Of a stretch of 64,000 nucleotides of DNA, positions 27,834 through 36,408 are shown piece after piece. Made by a program: the position numbers and the translations under genes. The DNA is from Arthrobacter sp. P2b. Its GTDB lineage: Bacteria > Actinomycetota > Actinomycetes > Actinomycetales > Micrococcaceae. Under the pieces are notes generated by a model, which worked only from the letters and a program-made list of their open reading frames with translations, was not told where the DNA came from and made no database searches. Position 1 is the first letter of the stretch, and each line of letters starts with the position of its first letter. The stretch lies in contig NZ_FVZL01000016.1 in the NCBI RefSeq assembly GCF_900168295.1, forward strand, positions 1-64,000, in the 5' to 3' direction.

Positions 27834-28727
27834 CTACTTGCTGTTCTCTTCCACATAGTCATCATTCGTAGCCGTTGGAGGGTATTCCTTATACGGATAC
27901 TCCGGGTCGTTCTCTTCCATGCCGAACCAATACATGATGGGGCTGGCTCTTGGGCGATCCTTACTCATTCGTTCCCGATGGGTGGGCATCGTGTACTTAT
28001 CAACCAGTTCCCTGACACTTTCAGTTGCCTTGTAGTACGTGAGGAAGGCTCCAGTCCACCCTGCGAGGTGTTGCCGTTTCAGTGTGTATTCAGTACCGCC
28101 GGTGTATGCACGGGTTGGTTGTCCACTCGTCTGCCTGAGTTCATCCACCGAGACGCTTGAGGAATAGCCAGTCTTCTTGTACGGCGCGAATGCCATGTGC
28201 AGGAAGTCCTGGTTCTCGTGCTGGAGGCATTCCTGTAAGTCCAGCGGCAGGTCTGCTGCATAGGGGATGATGTCAGCGTATGCGGACTCTGCCTGACTGA
28301 GGCGTTCGGCAATATGGGCTTTGATGTGAGGGTTGTCGTTGCTAGCCATCAGAACCTTTTTCAGGTGTTCCTCGGTAATCCTGTGGGGAGGGCACTTGGC
28401 GAGGCGTTCCAGATCCCGGATGATATCCATCCCGTTATTGGCAATGATCCTCAACGGAGTCCTGAGCGTGATGAAGCGGGACTCCTGCTTCTTCTTGGCG
28501 GGTAGTTCCACAACGAGATAGTTGAAGGCATAGGCGGCGAGGAGACCAAGGCTAAGGTCATACAGCCATGGCTCAGGGTCAGCCTGCTGGGTGCCGGGTT
28601 GAGGTACTTCCTGCGGGAAGTGACTGACAACCGTTGTGTATATGAAGGTGGCAAGAGAAGCCAGGGCAATCAGGTGTATGCCTATGCGTTCCAGCCATCG
28701 TTCTACCCGGTTCCGAATTTGCTTCAC
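27834..28727 (-). CDS. Two-TM membrane protein of unknown function
   Basis: Intact copy of the tandem pair. Two hydrophobic segments near the N-terminus (IHLIALASLATFIYTTVV; LYDLSLGLLAAYAFNYLVVE) are followed by a 220-residue helical cytosolic part ending in DPEYPYKEYPP. The two TM segments joined by a short loop followed by a helical head suggest a membrane-anchored sensor or effector, but no catalytic motif is visible. The GTG at 28727 starts the frame. It is divergent from the small cysteine-motif gene starting at 28862. Confidence 0.7.
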   Translation of the reverse strand: MKQIRNRVERWLERIGIHLIALASLATFIYTTVVSHFPQEVPQPGTQQADPEPWLYDLSLGLLAAYAFNYLVVELPAKKKQESRFITLRTPLRIIANNGMDIIRDLERLAKCPPHRITEEHLKKVLMASNDNPHIKAHIAERLSQAESAYADIIPYAADLPLDLQECLQHENQDFLHMAFAPYKKTGYSSSVSVDELRQTSGQPTRAYTGGTEYTLKRQHLAGWTGAFLTYYKATESVRELVDKYTMPTHRERMSKDRPRASPIMYWFGMEENDPEYPYKEYPPTATNDDYVEENSK

Positions 28728-28861
28728 CGAGAGAGACTACCCGGACGGTGTTGGCGGGCGAATTCGTGGTTGCGACCTGTGGCAGGATGACAGCAGGTAT
28801 GCGGGGGGTGCTTCTCTCTTGTGTGCGGCTTCCTGTTCCTGTGATGAGAGAGTGCTTCCCT

Positions 28862-29380
28862 ATGACCACCACCAGCGAGTTCAAGTACCTGGACCCGGAT
28901 ATTTATGAACCTGCTGATTACGGGTCAGCCGAGGACTTTACGGTTGATGAAGCGATGGGGCTGTGGGAAGAGGCAGCAGAGGCTTCGTTCCATGAACTGC
29001 CGGAACCGGGAACCACCTGTCAGAAGTGCTCCACGCACTGGAATGCATGCACCTGCCCGGACGGGGCAACCTATGACTCCGATGTGTTTTTCATCCACGA
29101 TGATGCCGAGGAGATTGCCTCTTACTTCTTGGCTGCGTGGGAGTATTCGCTGCTGTTGCACTCTTCTCATGTACTTCCCCATTATCCTGCACAGGGGAGA
29201 GAGAAGAGCGCGAGGTTAGGAGTCGGTGTTTTTCCTGGGCGAGGGTGTTGCCTTGCTGTGGGCAGGAGTTCGCTTACCCTCTTGGTTCCCACGCTTCTTG
29301 GCACCCTCATCGTTGGCAGGGTGGTCCGGGTGACCCGCTGGAATGTTGATCCCCTTGGGACGCTCAATCACTGTTCCTGA
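28862..29380 (+). CDS. Small acidic protein with a CxxC-type metal motif
   Basis: No family recognised. The first 105 residues are acidic and look genuinely coding (LDPDIYEPADYGSAEDFTVD). They contain CQKCSTHWNACTC, a C-x2-C-x5-C-x-C cluster fit for zinc. ATG 28862 is preceded by GAGAGAG. After about residue 105 the protein turns basic and low in sense, and the frame runs 165 bases into the convergent gene ending at 29216. The true end may therefore be earlier, with a frameshift near 29190. Overlapping convergent ends are rare, so the 3' part is doubtful. Confidence 0.5.
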   Translation: MTTTSEFKYLDPDIYEPADYGSAEDFTVDEAMGLWEEAAEASFHELPEPGTTCQKCSTHWNACTCPDGATYDSDVFFIHDDAEEIASYFLAAWEYSLLLHSSHVLPHYPAQGREKSARLGVGVFPGRGCCLAVGRSSLTLLVPTLLGTLIVGRVVRVTRWNVDPLGTLNHCS

Positions 29381-30625
29381 ATTCACTACCACCAGCCCAC
29401 CCAATACTTGGGTTTCGCTCCGTGGTGGTTCATCGCTGAGTACAGCCCTCAATCCTGCTGCCTGTATCAGGGTCATTTGCTTACTATCCCTGTGCAGGCT
29501 CCATACCTTTTTCAGAAGGCTGTTCATGGTGGGGGCTTCAAACTTCGCCATCAGCTGCTTCACGACATGAAGGACGGTCGCCGGCTTGGTTGATAGGCGG
29601 GCAGCGATACTGTTGATCCTCCTACCCCGGAACAACCCTTCAAGGACAGTAGCCTCCTGCTGTGAGAAGCCCATCCCCTTCAACTGGGATGCTTTCAGTT
29701 TTGGTTTTAGTATCCGTTGAACCCTGCCCGTACCCGAGGGCAGATTGGGTATCGTACGCTTCCTCGTGAATCCAGAAGACTTCGCTGGTGATGAGGAGCC
29801 GGCAGATTCTGGTGAAGCCTCCACTGCTTCATGGGTGGATACGGACACCTGCTTGCCATCAACGACGGTGTACTTTCCGCCGCTGGATGACGGAGGAAGC
29901 GGCTGACCTGTTTGCTTTTCATCCGGGTCATCAGAGTGTTTCCCTCCGATGATAGTGACTTCCACATGGTCTGCTGGGTACTTGTAATTCGACCAACCAG
30001 TAAGTGGTGAGCCTGAGCGGATGGAATAAGTGTCGTCTACCTGGTTCCACTGGAACCCTGATTCCTTCACCACAACGCCAGTGCTTTCGGACTGATCATC
30101 GGTTGGTGGACTCCCCTGAACAGTGCCCTTGTCAGCAGTGTTCTTTCTCCTCAGCCTGTCCAAGAATTCCTGCGGAAACGCTGATACGAATTCCGTGCCA
30201 TCAAGTGCCTTCAAAGCCCGTTGTTCTGCTTGTTGCAGTTGGTAGCGGTTGATGGCATCCGTGGTGATGGTACGGAGTTCTTGCTCTGTCAGGTCTTGAA
30301 TAAGGGAAGCAGCGTCAACCATGCGTTCCGATTCGGCGGTGGGTGCGAAAGCCTTTCGCTGTTCTTCTTTCAGGTAGCGGTAGAGCGGAGCAGTTGTTTC
30401 CGACGTAGTGGATTCTTCCTGTGCCTCATGCTGAACAGCAGTCTGGGCTTTCTCCTCTGCCTTCTGCTGAGCAGTGCTGGCAGAAGATTCCGCGGTGGGC
30501 CGGAGGGTGACTGTTTTGGTTGCCTGCGGGATGTCAGCAGGAGGACGGTATGCAGGTCTGAGTGCTATGGCATTGGCGAGGTCACCCCAGAAGGAGTCCC
30601 GTTGCTTGAGCGGTCGTTCCTTCAT
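29216..30625 (-). CDS. Large protein with LuxR-type HTH near the C-terminus
   Basis: 469 residues. Residues about 305-370 form a LuxR/GerE-like helix-turn-helix (GFSQQEATVLEGLFRGRRIN, then SIAARLSTKPATVLHVVKQL), so the protein probably binds DNA. The N-terminal 300 residues are low-complexity, charged and Gln/Glu-rich (EEKAQTAVQHEAQEES) with no receiver or sensor domain I recognise. The C-terminal 60 residues are Pro/Lys/Asn-rich. Its ATG overlaps the stop of the small membrane protein upstream (ATGA), so a membrane signal could be passed to this regulator. Probably the local regulator of the second accessory block. Confidence 0.7.
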   Translation of the reverse strand: MKERPLKQRDSFWGDLANAIALRPAYRPPADIPQATKTVTLRPTAESSASTAQQKAEEKAQTAVQHEAQEESTTSETTAPLYRYLKEEQRKAFAPTAESERMVDAASLIQDLTEQELRTITTDAINRYQLQQAEQRALKALDGTEFVSAFPQEFLDRLRRKNTADKGTVQGSPPTDDQSESTGVVVKESGFQWNQVDDTYSIRSGSPLTGWSNYKYPADHVEVTIIGGKHSDDPDEKQTGQPLPPSSSGGKYTVVDGKQVSVSTHEAVEASPESAGSSSPAKSSGFTRKRTIPNLPSGTGRVQRILKPKLKASQLKGMGFSQQEATVLEGLFRGRRINSIAARLSTKPATVLHVVKQLMAKFEAPTMNSLLKKVWSLHRDSKQMTLIQAAGLRAVLSDEPPRSETQVLGGLVVVNSGTVIERPKGINIPAGHPDHPANDEGAKKRGNQEGKRTPAHSKATPSPRKNTDS

Positions 30626-30945
30626 TCGGATACTCCTGTATTGGAGGGTGCCGGCTGTGGGTCTTCCATCATCTTGCCTGCAAGCAGTCCCAGAAGGAGC
30701 ATGGCTCCAACTCCGGACATGAAGTTTCCACTGCGACCTTCCATTGCCCAGGAGACAGCCCCACCCAAGAGTGCGAAGGCAATGCCTGCAACGAGGTGGG
30801 CGGCGATGAGCCTGCCGTACTTGTGGTCGCTGGTGGTATCCATGTTGATGATGGTCAACAGGAGTCTTCCTACCGCCAAGCAGAATCCTCCAAGGCTTCC
30901 TTCAAGCCATGCTTGGCTCCAGAGGAAACTCACATCAAACGCCAC
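30622..30945 (-). CDS. Small membrane protein, probably three TM segments
   Basis: 107 residues with hydrophobic stretches at about 14-33, 46-67 and 76-92 (LIAAHLVAGIAFALLGGAVS; VGAMLLLGLLAGKMME). No family recognised. It overlaps the start of the HTH protein by four bases, so the two are cotranscribed. It could anchor or regulate that protein; this is inference only. Confidence 0.6.
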   Translation of the reverse strand: MAFDVSFLWSQAWLEGSLGGFCLAVGRLLLTIINMDTTSDHKYGRLIAAHLVAGIAFALLGGAVSWAMEGRSGNFMSGVGAMLLLGLLAGKMMEDPQPAPSNTGVSE

Positions 30946-31216
30946 AATCTCCCCTTGCTGTACAACCGGCTTCAGTAATTCTCAGATTACAGGTCTGGTT
31001 ATCCACAGTGACTTCTGCTACGGAAGTCGTCGGGGACAGAGGGGTGCGCTTAGGCTTGCCGGTTTGCGCACGCCATCCGACCGCTTTGGGCGAAGGAACA
31101 TGGAACGGCGTCGGGCCGCACGACTCAAGCAAGAGGGTTTCTAGCGCACTGCTGGCAAGGCAGCTAGGCCCAAGTTCAAGGCAATCAGTGTGGCCAGCTC
31201 GGTATGAGTTGCCAAA

Positions 31217-31244
31217 GGCGCGCCCGGCCAAAGCCGGACGCGCC
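31217..31244 (-). terminator. Hairpin after the amino-acid permease gene
   Basis: GGCGCGCCCGGC, loop CAAA, GCCGGACGCGCC: a 12-pair stem with one mismatch, 46 bases past the permease stop. There is only a short T-rich run afterwards on the minus strand. A plausible intrinsic terminator for a GC-rich actinobacterium. Confidence 0.6.
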
Positions 31245-31289
31245 ATTCGTGTGCACTGAACCACTCGCAGCGATTCAAGGCGGTTGATT

Positions 31290-32702
31290 TCAGTCGATGA
31301 GCACCGGCTGCTTGTCACTCTCGGAAGATTCGACACGCGGCCGGACGTCGCGCTTCCGGTGGTTCAGCCAGTTCGCCACCGCCAGCAGCGCCACGAGTCC
31401 GAAGGTGCTCAGAAGCTGGGGACGGGAATCCTCGCCGATGAAGCCCACCGTGAAGATCGCCGCGAGGATGAGCAGGCCAAAGCCCGTGAGCCACGGGAAG
31501 CCGGGCATCCGCAGGGGAAGTTCCGTCCCCTCCCGGTCGGCACGGAGGCGCAGCGCGAGCTGGGCGAGCAGCGCGGACGTCCACACCAGCAGGCACGTCG
31601 AGCCCACAATGTTCAGCAGGACGCCAAGGACCATCTCGGGGAACGCCAGCTCCAGCACAACCGTGACAACACCGAAAGCAACGCTGGCCAGGACTGCGGC
31701 AACCGGGACCCGCGCCTTGGACACTGAGGCAAGGAAGCGGGGCGCTTCGCCCCGCTCCGCGAGGGAGTACGCCATCCGGGAAGCACCGTAGAGGTTGGCG
31801 TTGAGCGCGGATAGCAGTGCTGCCACGGCTACCAGCGTGATGGCGGTGGCTGCCCCGGGCATGCCGGCGGCCTCCAGCACCGCGGCAAACGGGCTCTTCA
31901 GCCCCTCAGAACCTATGGGAACCACGGCAGCAATGATGAAGATGGCACCGATGTAGAACACCAGGATGCGCCACAGCACCGTCCGGACTGCCTTCTTGAC
32001 GCTCCGGGCCGGCTCGGCGGTCTCGGCTGCCGCCACGGAAACAATCTCGGTGCCGCCGAACGCGAAAGCCACCACAAACAGCGCCGTGGCAATCCCGGCA
32101 AAACCGCTCGGGGCAAAGCCGTCGCCCATGAAGTTGGACAGGCCCGGCGACTGGACGCCCGGCAGCCAGCCGAAGAGAAGGGCAGCGCCCACAGCCAGGA
32201 AGGCCACGATTGCCGCCACCTTCAGCAGCGCGAACCAGAACTCGAACTCGCCGAAGTTCTTCACGCTCGTCAAGTTCACGGCGGTGAGCACCACGATGAA
32301 CACAAAGGCCATCAGCCACACGGGCAGCGCCGGGAAGATGGTGGCCAGCAGGCCCGCCGCACCAAGCGCTTCAGCTGCAATGACCACCACGAGCTGCAGC
32401 CACCACAGCCAGCCCACCGTGGCACCGGCCACCGGCCCGTAGGCCTTGGCGGTGTAGACGGAGAAGGCACCGCTGTCCGGGTTGGCGGCGGCCATCTCAC
32501 CGAGGGCCCACATCACGAGGATGATGAGCGTGCCGGCCACGAGGTAGGAGATCAGCACAGCCGGGCCGGCCGCTTGGATGCCGGCGCCGGACCCGATGAA
32601 CAGGCCCGCGCCGATCGCGCTGCCGAGCCCCATCATGGTGAGCTGCCGGGGTTTGAGGGCGGCGCCGAGTGGGCGCGCAGACGTCTTTGTCTGTTGTTCC
32701 AT
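31290..32702 (-). CDS. AAT/APC-family amino acid permease
   Basis: Proton-coupled amino-acid importer with about 12 membrane segments. The first has the family motif GLGSAIGAGLFIGSG. Others include MWALGEMAAANPDSGAFSVY (the conserved E-x-G region) and FGGTEIVSVAAAETAEPARS. The start is ATG 32702, with AGGAAT upstream; an ATG at 32750 would add 16 poor-quality residues. It is 54 bases downstream of the HisC-like aminotransferase and probably in one operon with it. The likely cargo is an aromatic or branched amino acid, inferred from neighbours. Confidence 0.88.
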   Translation of the reverse strand: MEQQTKTSARPLGAALKPRQLTMMGLGSAIGAGLFIGSGAGIQAAGPAVLISYLVAGTLIILVMWALGEMAAANPDSGAFSVYTAKAYGPVAGATVGWLWWLQLVVVIAAEALGAAGLLATIFPALPVWLMAFVFIVVLTAVNLTSVKNFGEFEFWFALLKVAAIVAFLAVGAALLFGWLPGVQSPGLSNFMGDGFAPSGFAGIATALFVVAFAFGGTEIVSVAAAETAEPARSVKKAVRTVLWRILVFYIGAIFIIAAVVPIGSEGLKSPFAAVLEAAGMPGAATAITLVAVAALLSALNANLYGASRMAYSLAERGEAPRFLASVSKARVPVAAVLASVAFGVVTVVLELAFPEMVLGVLLNIVGSTCLLVWTSALLAQLALRLRADREGTELPLRMPGFPWLTGFGLLILAAIFTVGFIGEDSRPQLLSTFGLVALLAVANWLNHRKRDVRPRVESSESDKQPVLID

Positions 32703-32756
32703 GGGGATTCCTCTAGATAGTAGGTGGAACGGGTTGTGGTTGTGTGTCAAAGAGTT

Positions 32757-33854
32757 TCAGCCTGCGTGGGCTTCCAGGATCCGGAGCACGCGGTCGTTCG
32801 AGGCGGGGTCGGCAACGGTAATCCGCACGCCGTCGCCCTGGTACGCCCGGACCAGGATGTCCGCGCGGTCGAACGCCTCGATGAGTCTCGCCCGAAGATC
32901 GTCATCGGCACGGATCCACAGGAAGTTGCCCTGGCTCGGCTGCAGTTTCCAGCCCCGGGCTTCCAGCAGCGCGGCCATCCGTGCACGCTCCTGCTTCACG
33001 GCGGCCACACGTGCTTCCATCTCCTCCCCCGCGTCCAGTGACGCGGTAGCCGCCGTCTGGGCTAGCGCGCTCACCGAGAAGGGAAGGGCGGTCCGGCGCA
33101 GTCCTTCAGCAATGGCCGGCGAGGCCATCGCGTACCCCACGCGCAGGCCCGCAAGCCCGTAGGCCTTCGAGAAGGTGCGCAGGATGCAGACGTTGGGGTA
33201 CTCGCGGTAGAGCGCCAGGGAATCGGGGCCGCTGCCTGCTTCGGCGTATTCCACGTAGGCCTCGTCGATCACCACGAGGATGTCGGAGCGGACGAATTGC
33301 AGGAAGGCCTCGATGCGTTCGTGGGTGATCGACACGCCGGTGGGATTGTTGGGCGTGCACAGCAGGATCACCTTCGTGCGCGCAGTGACGGCCGCGGCCA
33401 TGGCATCGAGGTCGTGGCACTCAAGGTGGTCCAGCGGGATGCGGACCGGCCGGGCGCCCGCCAGCTCCACCAGAATGGGATACGCCTCGAAGGAGCGCCA
33501 CGCAAAGATCACCTCATCCCCGGCGTCGCACAGTCCGGTGATGATCTGCTGGAGGACGCCAACGCTTCCCGGTCCCACGGCGACCTCCGCGGCCGTGACG
33601 CCGAGGTGGCGGGCAATCCGCTTGCGGAGTTCGACGGCGGCACTGTCCGGGTAGCGGTTCATCGCACCGGCCGCGGCGGCCACCGCAGTAACGGCTGCGG
33701 GCAGCGGTTCGTAGTGGCTTTCGTTGCTGGCGAGGGCTGCGACGTCCATGCCGGCGCTGCGCCGGCCCGGGACGTAGGACGGAAGTCCGGTGACTGCGCT
33801 TCTAAGGGTGGGACGCGCGGTGCCCGGTCTGGTCAGGAGCTGATCAGGGGTCAT
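32757..33854 (-). CDS. HisC-like PLP aminotransferase
   Basis: Class I/II aminotransferase of the histidinol-phosphate type. The PLP lysine is K230 in TFSKAYGLAGLRVGYAM. The family motifs LLCTPNNPTG and VVIDEAYVEYA are present. It is 365 residues long, close to HisC. Because it is not in a his operon and sits with an amino-acid permease, an Lrp regulator and a ThDP enzyme, it more likely works on an aromatic amino acid than in histidine synthesis; close HisC relatives often do. Divergent to the Lrp gene across about 90 bases. Confidence 0.85.
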   Translation of the reverse strand: MTPDQLLTRPGTARPTLRSAVTGLPSYVPGRRSAGMDVAALASNESHYEPLPAAVTAVAAAAGAMNRYPDSAAVELRKRIARHLGVTAAEVAVGPGSVGVLQQIITGLCDAGDEVIFAWRSFEAYPILVELAGARPVRIPLDHLECHDLDAMAAAVTARTKVILLCTPNNPTGVSITHERIEAFLQFVRSDILVVIDEAYVEYAEAGSGPDSLALYREYPNVCILRTFSKAYGLAGLRVGYAMASPAIAEGLRRTALPFSVSALAQTAATASLDAGEEMEARVAAVKQERARMAALLEARGWKLQPSQGNFLWIRADDDLRARLIEAFDRADILVRAYQGDGVRITVADPASNDRVLRILEAHAG

Positions 33855-33946
33855 GAGGACCGATCATGTTGTGATCCGGCCCACATTGCAAGATACGCTC
33901 TAGTCATTGGGACAACTGCTCAACTTCTACTGTATGTGGTGAAAAT

Positions 33947-34450
33947 ATGACCATCGCGAACTCTCGCACCCTCGATTCCCTGGACGGCCGGATCATCCTG
34001 GCCCTCGACAAGGACCCCGAAGCCAGCGCCCTGGCACTCTCGCGGACGCTCGGCGTCGCGCGGAATACCGTCCACGCCCGGCTGGCACGGCTGGAGCACA
34101 GCGGCGCCCTCCGCTCCTTCAGCCGGAGACTGGACCCCGCCGCACTTGGCTACGAACTCATGGCCTTCCTCTCGCTGTCCATCAGCCAGACACGCACCGG
34201 TACCGTGGAGGACGGGCTCGCGGCGATCCCGGAGGTCATCGAGGTGCACGCCACCACCGGCGACGCGGACCTCATGGCCAAGGTGGTGGCCCGCGGCACC
34301 GCCGACCTCTACCGCATCACCAACGAGATCCTGGAAATCGACGGAATCGAACGGACCAGCACGGCCATCTCCATCCTGGAACTCATGCCGCCCCGCTACG
34401 ACGGCCTCATCAGCAGGCTGTCCGAGCAGGAGTCACGCACTGCGGACTAG
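33947..34450 (+). CDS. Lrp/AsnC-family regulator
   Basis: Amino-acid-sensing transcription factor. The N-terminal HTH is seen in LDGRIILALDKDPEASALAL and TLGVARNTVHARLARLEHSG. A RAM ligand domain follows (VEDGLAAIPEVIEVHATTGD; ADLMAKVVARG). It is 167 residues long, the normal size. The gene is divergent to the aminotransferase/permease operon and 116 bases before the ThDP enzyme, so it probably controls both in response to the transported amino acid. Confidence 0.9.
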   Translation: MTIANSRTLDSLDGRIILALDKDPEASALALSRTLGVARNTVHARLARLEHSGALRSFSRRLDPAALGYELMAFLSLSISQTRTGTVEDGLAAIPEVIEVHATTGDADLMAKVVARGTADLYRITNEILEIDGIERTSTAISILELMPPRYDGLISRLSEQESRTAD

Positions 34451-34566
34451 GGGTGATGCACGCCACAGATAGGCAGATTTTCAGTTCACTCTTCCCCTTG
34501 CTGCCAATAATCCCAGCGAAATTCATCGCTATTGCTTATCTGAGGCCTGGCGCACAGGCTTCCTGC

Positions 34567-36225
34567 ATGACTTCACTTACCGTCTCAGGCCGCGTGGCCC
34601 AGGTTCTCAGCAGTTATGTCAGCGATGTCTTCGGCGTCATGGGCAACGGGAACGTCTACTTCCTGGACGCCGCGGAGAAGCAGGGCATCCGGTTCTCCCC
34701 CGTCCGGCATGAGGGCGCCGCCATCGCCGCGGGCGACGCCTACTACCGGACCTCCGGCCGCCTTGCAGCGGGCACCACCACCTACGGCCCCGGCTACACC
34801 AACGCACTCACGGCCCTCGCCGAGGCGGTGCAGGCGCAGATCCCCGTCGTGCTGGTCACCGGCGACGCACCGAGCAGCGGTGCCCGGCCCTGGGATGTGG
34901 ACCAAGCGGCCATCGCCACGGGCATCGGCGCGGCCACCTTCACCGTCACCCGCGACGCCGCGGGCGCCATCACCCGGCAGGCGGTGGAGTACGCGCTCAC
35001 CAAGCGGACCGCCGTCGTCCTTGCCATCCCCTACGACCTCGCGGCCCTCGACGCACCGGAAGAGGACCTCCCCGCGCCGCTGGCAGCAAAGGTGACGGAC
35101 GACGTCGACGGCAGCCTTGGGCAGGTGGCTCGCCTGCTCGCCGGGGCGAAGCGGCCGCTGATCCTGGCCGGCCGCGGTGCGCACCTCGCCGGCGCCGGCC
35201 CGGTGCTCCGGGAGCTCGCCGACCGCCTGGGCGCCTTGACCGCCGGAACGGCTCTGGCGCTCAACCTCCTGCAGGGCGAGGGGTACCTCGGCGTTGCGGG
35301 CGGGTTCGGCACGGACACCGCGGCCGGACTCATGGGTGAGGCGGATGTGGTCCTGGTGGCCGGGGCGAGCCTGAGCCCTTTCACCATGCGGTTCGGGCAC
35401 CTGCTCGGCCCGGACAGCACCGTCATCCAGATCGACGCCGGCCTGGAAGCGACCAACCCGCGGGTGGACCTGTTCGTCAGCGCTGATGCGAAGACCGCGG
35501 CGTCACGCCTCCTGTCATTGCTGGATGGTGAGGCTGCGGCGGAGGGCTGGCGGGCGGAAGCCCTCCGGCGTCTGGCTTCCGGGCCGGGGCACCACCCAGG
35601 CTCCGACGAGACCCCGGACGGCCGGCTGGACCCGCGCTCCCTTGCCACGGCGCTGGATGCGGTGCTGCCTGAACGTCGAACGGTGGTCCAGGACGGCGGG
35701 CACTTCATCGGCTGGGCACCCATGTACTGGAACATCCCCCGGCCGCAGGACCTGGTGATGGTGGGGACCGCCTTCCAGTCCATCGGGCTGGGACTCGCGA
35801 GTGCCGTCGGGGCGGCCCGTGCAGTGGAGGACGGCCGGACCCTGGTGCTGGCGTCGGGCGACGGCGGTTTCCTGATGGGCCTGTCCGACCTCGAATCGCT
35901 CATCGGCACAGCCCGCAGCGCGGTTGTGGTGATCTACAACGACGCCGCCTATGGAGCCGAAATCCACCAGTACGGCTCCCAGGGCCTGACCGAAAAGCCG
36001 ATGCTGATCCCCGAGGTGGACTTCAGAGGCGTCGCCCGCGCGCTCGGCGCCGAGTCGGCGATCATCCGCTCACTGGCGGACCTTTCCGCGCTCACGGACT
36101 GGATCGACGCCGGGGCCAAGGGAACGTTCGTGGCCGACTGCCGGATCACGTCGAGCGTCCGGGCTCCATGGCTGAGCGAGTGGATGAAAGCGTCCCAGGC
36201 CGCGAAGGCGGCGGTGGCGGGGTAG
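34567..36225 (+). CDS. Thiamine-diphosphate-dependent decarboxylase/synthase-like enzyme
   Basis: Three-domain ThDP enzyme of the acetolactate synthase/keto-acid decarboxylase group, 552 residues. The catalytic Glu is E49 in VRHEGAAIAAGDAY. The central domain is seen in LILAGRGAHLAGAG. The ThDP/Mg site has the GDGGFLMGLSDLESL start of the GDG...N motif, ending at YNDAAYG. I chose the ATG at 34567; the 38 codons before it are poor. With an amino-acid permease, an aminotransferase and an Lrp regulator beside it, it probably decarboxylates the 2-keto acid made by transamination (Ehrlich-type step). Acetolactate or benzoylformate-type activity cannot be excluded. Confidence 0.85.
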   Translation: MTSLTVSGRVAQVLSSYVSDVFGVMGNGNVYFLDAAEKQGIRFSPVRHEGAAIAAGDAYYRTSGRLAAGTTTYGPGYTNALTALAEAVQAQIPVVLVTGDAPSSGARPWDVDQAAIATGIGAATFTVTRDAAGAITRQAVEYALTKRTAVVLAIPYDLAALDAPEEDLPAPLAAKVTDDVDGSLGQVARLLAGAKRPLILAGRGAHLAGAGPVLRELADRLGALTAGTALALNLLQGEGYLGVAGGFGTDTAAGLMGEADVVLVAGASLSPFTMRFGHLLGPDSTVIQIDAGLEATNPRVDLFVSADAKTAASRLLSLLDGEAAAEGWRAEALRRLASGPGHHPGSDETPDGRLDPRSLATALDAVLPERRTVVQDGGHFIGWAPMYWNIPRPQDLVMVGTAFQSIGLGLASAVGAARAVEDGRTLVLASGDGGFLMGLSDLESLIGTARSAVVVIYNDAAYGAEIHQYGSQGLTEKPMLIPEVDFRGVARALGAESAIIRSLADLSALTDWIDAGAKGTFVADCRITSSVRAPWLSEWMKASQAAKAAVAG

Positions 36226-36408
36226 TTGACCCGCGCTCGCACACATCCTGTCGGCATATCCAGGGCTAACGGGTGAATCAAAGAAGTCCTAGGCTGAGTG
36301 ACAACACGTTAGAGCAACAAACGATGAGGTCGCCCATCTTGCTTAAAAGCTGAAGATTACTATGAGCAACTGACGCGCGACGTGGGCCTCCAACCGGAGG
36401 GCATCAAC

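Noticed and set aside
33855..33946. Lrp operator in the divergent promoter
   Set aside because: TTGGG...CTCAA is only a loose match to an Lrp-type palindrome; position is right but sequence support is too thin.
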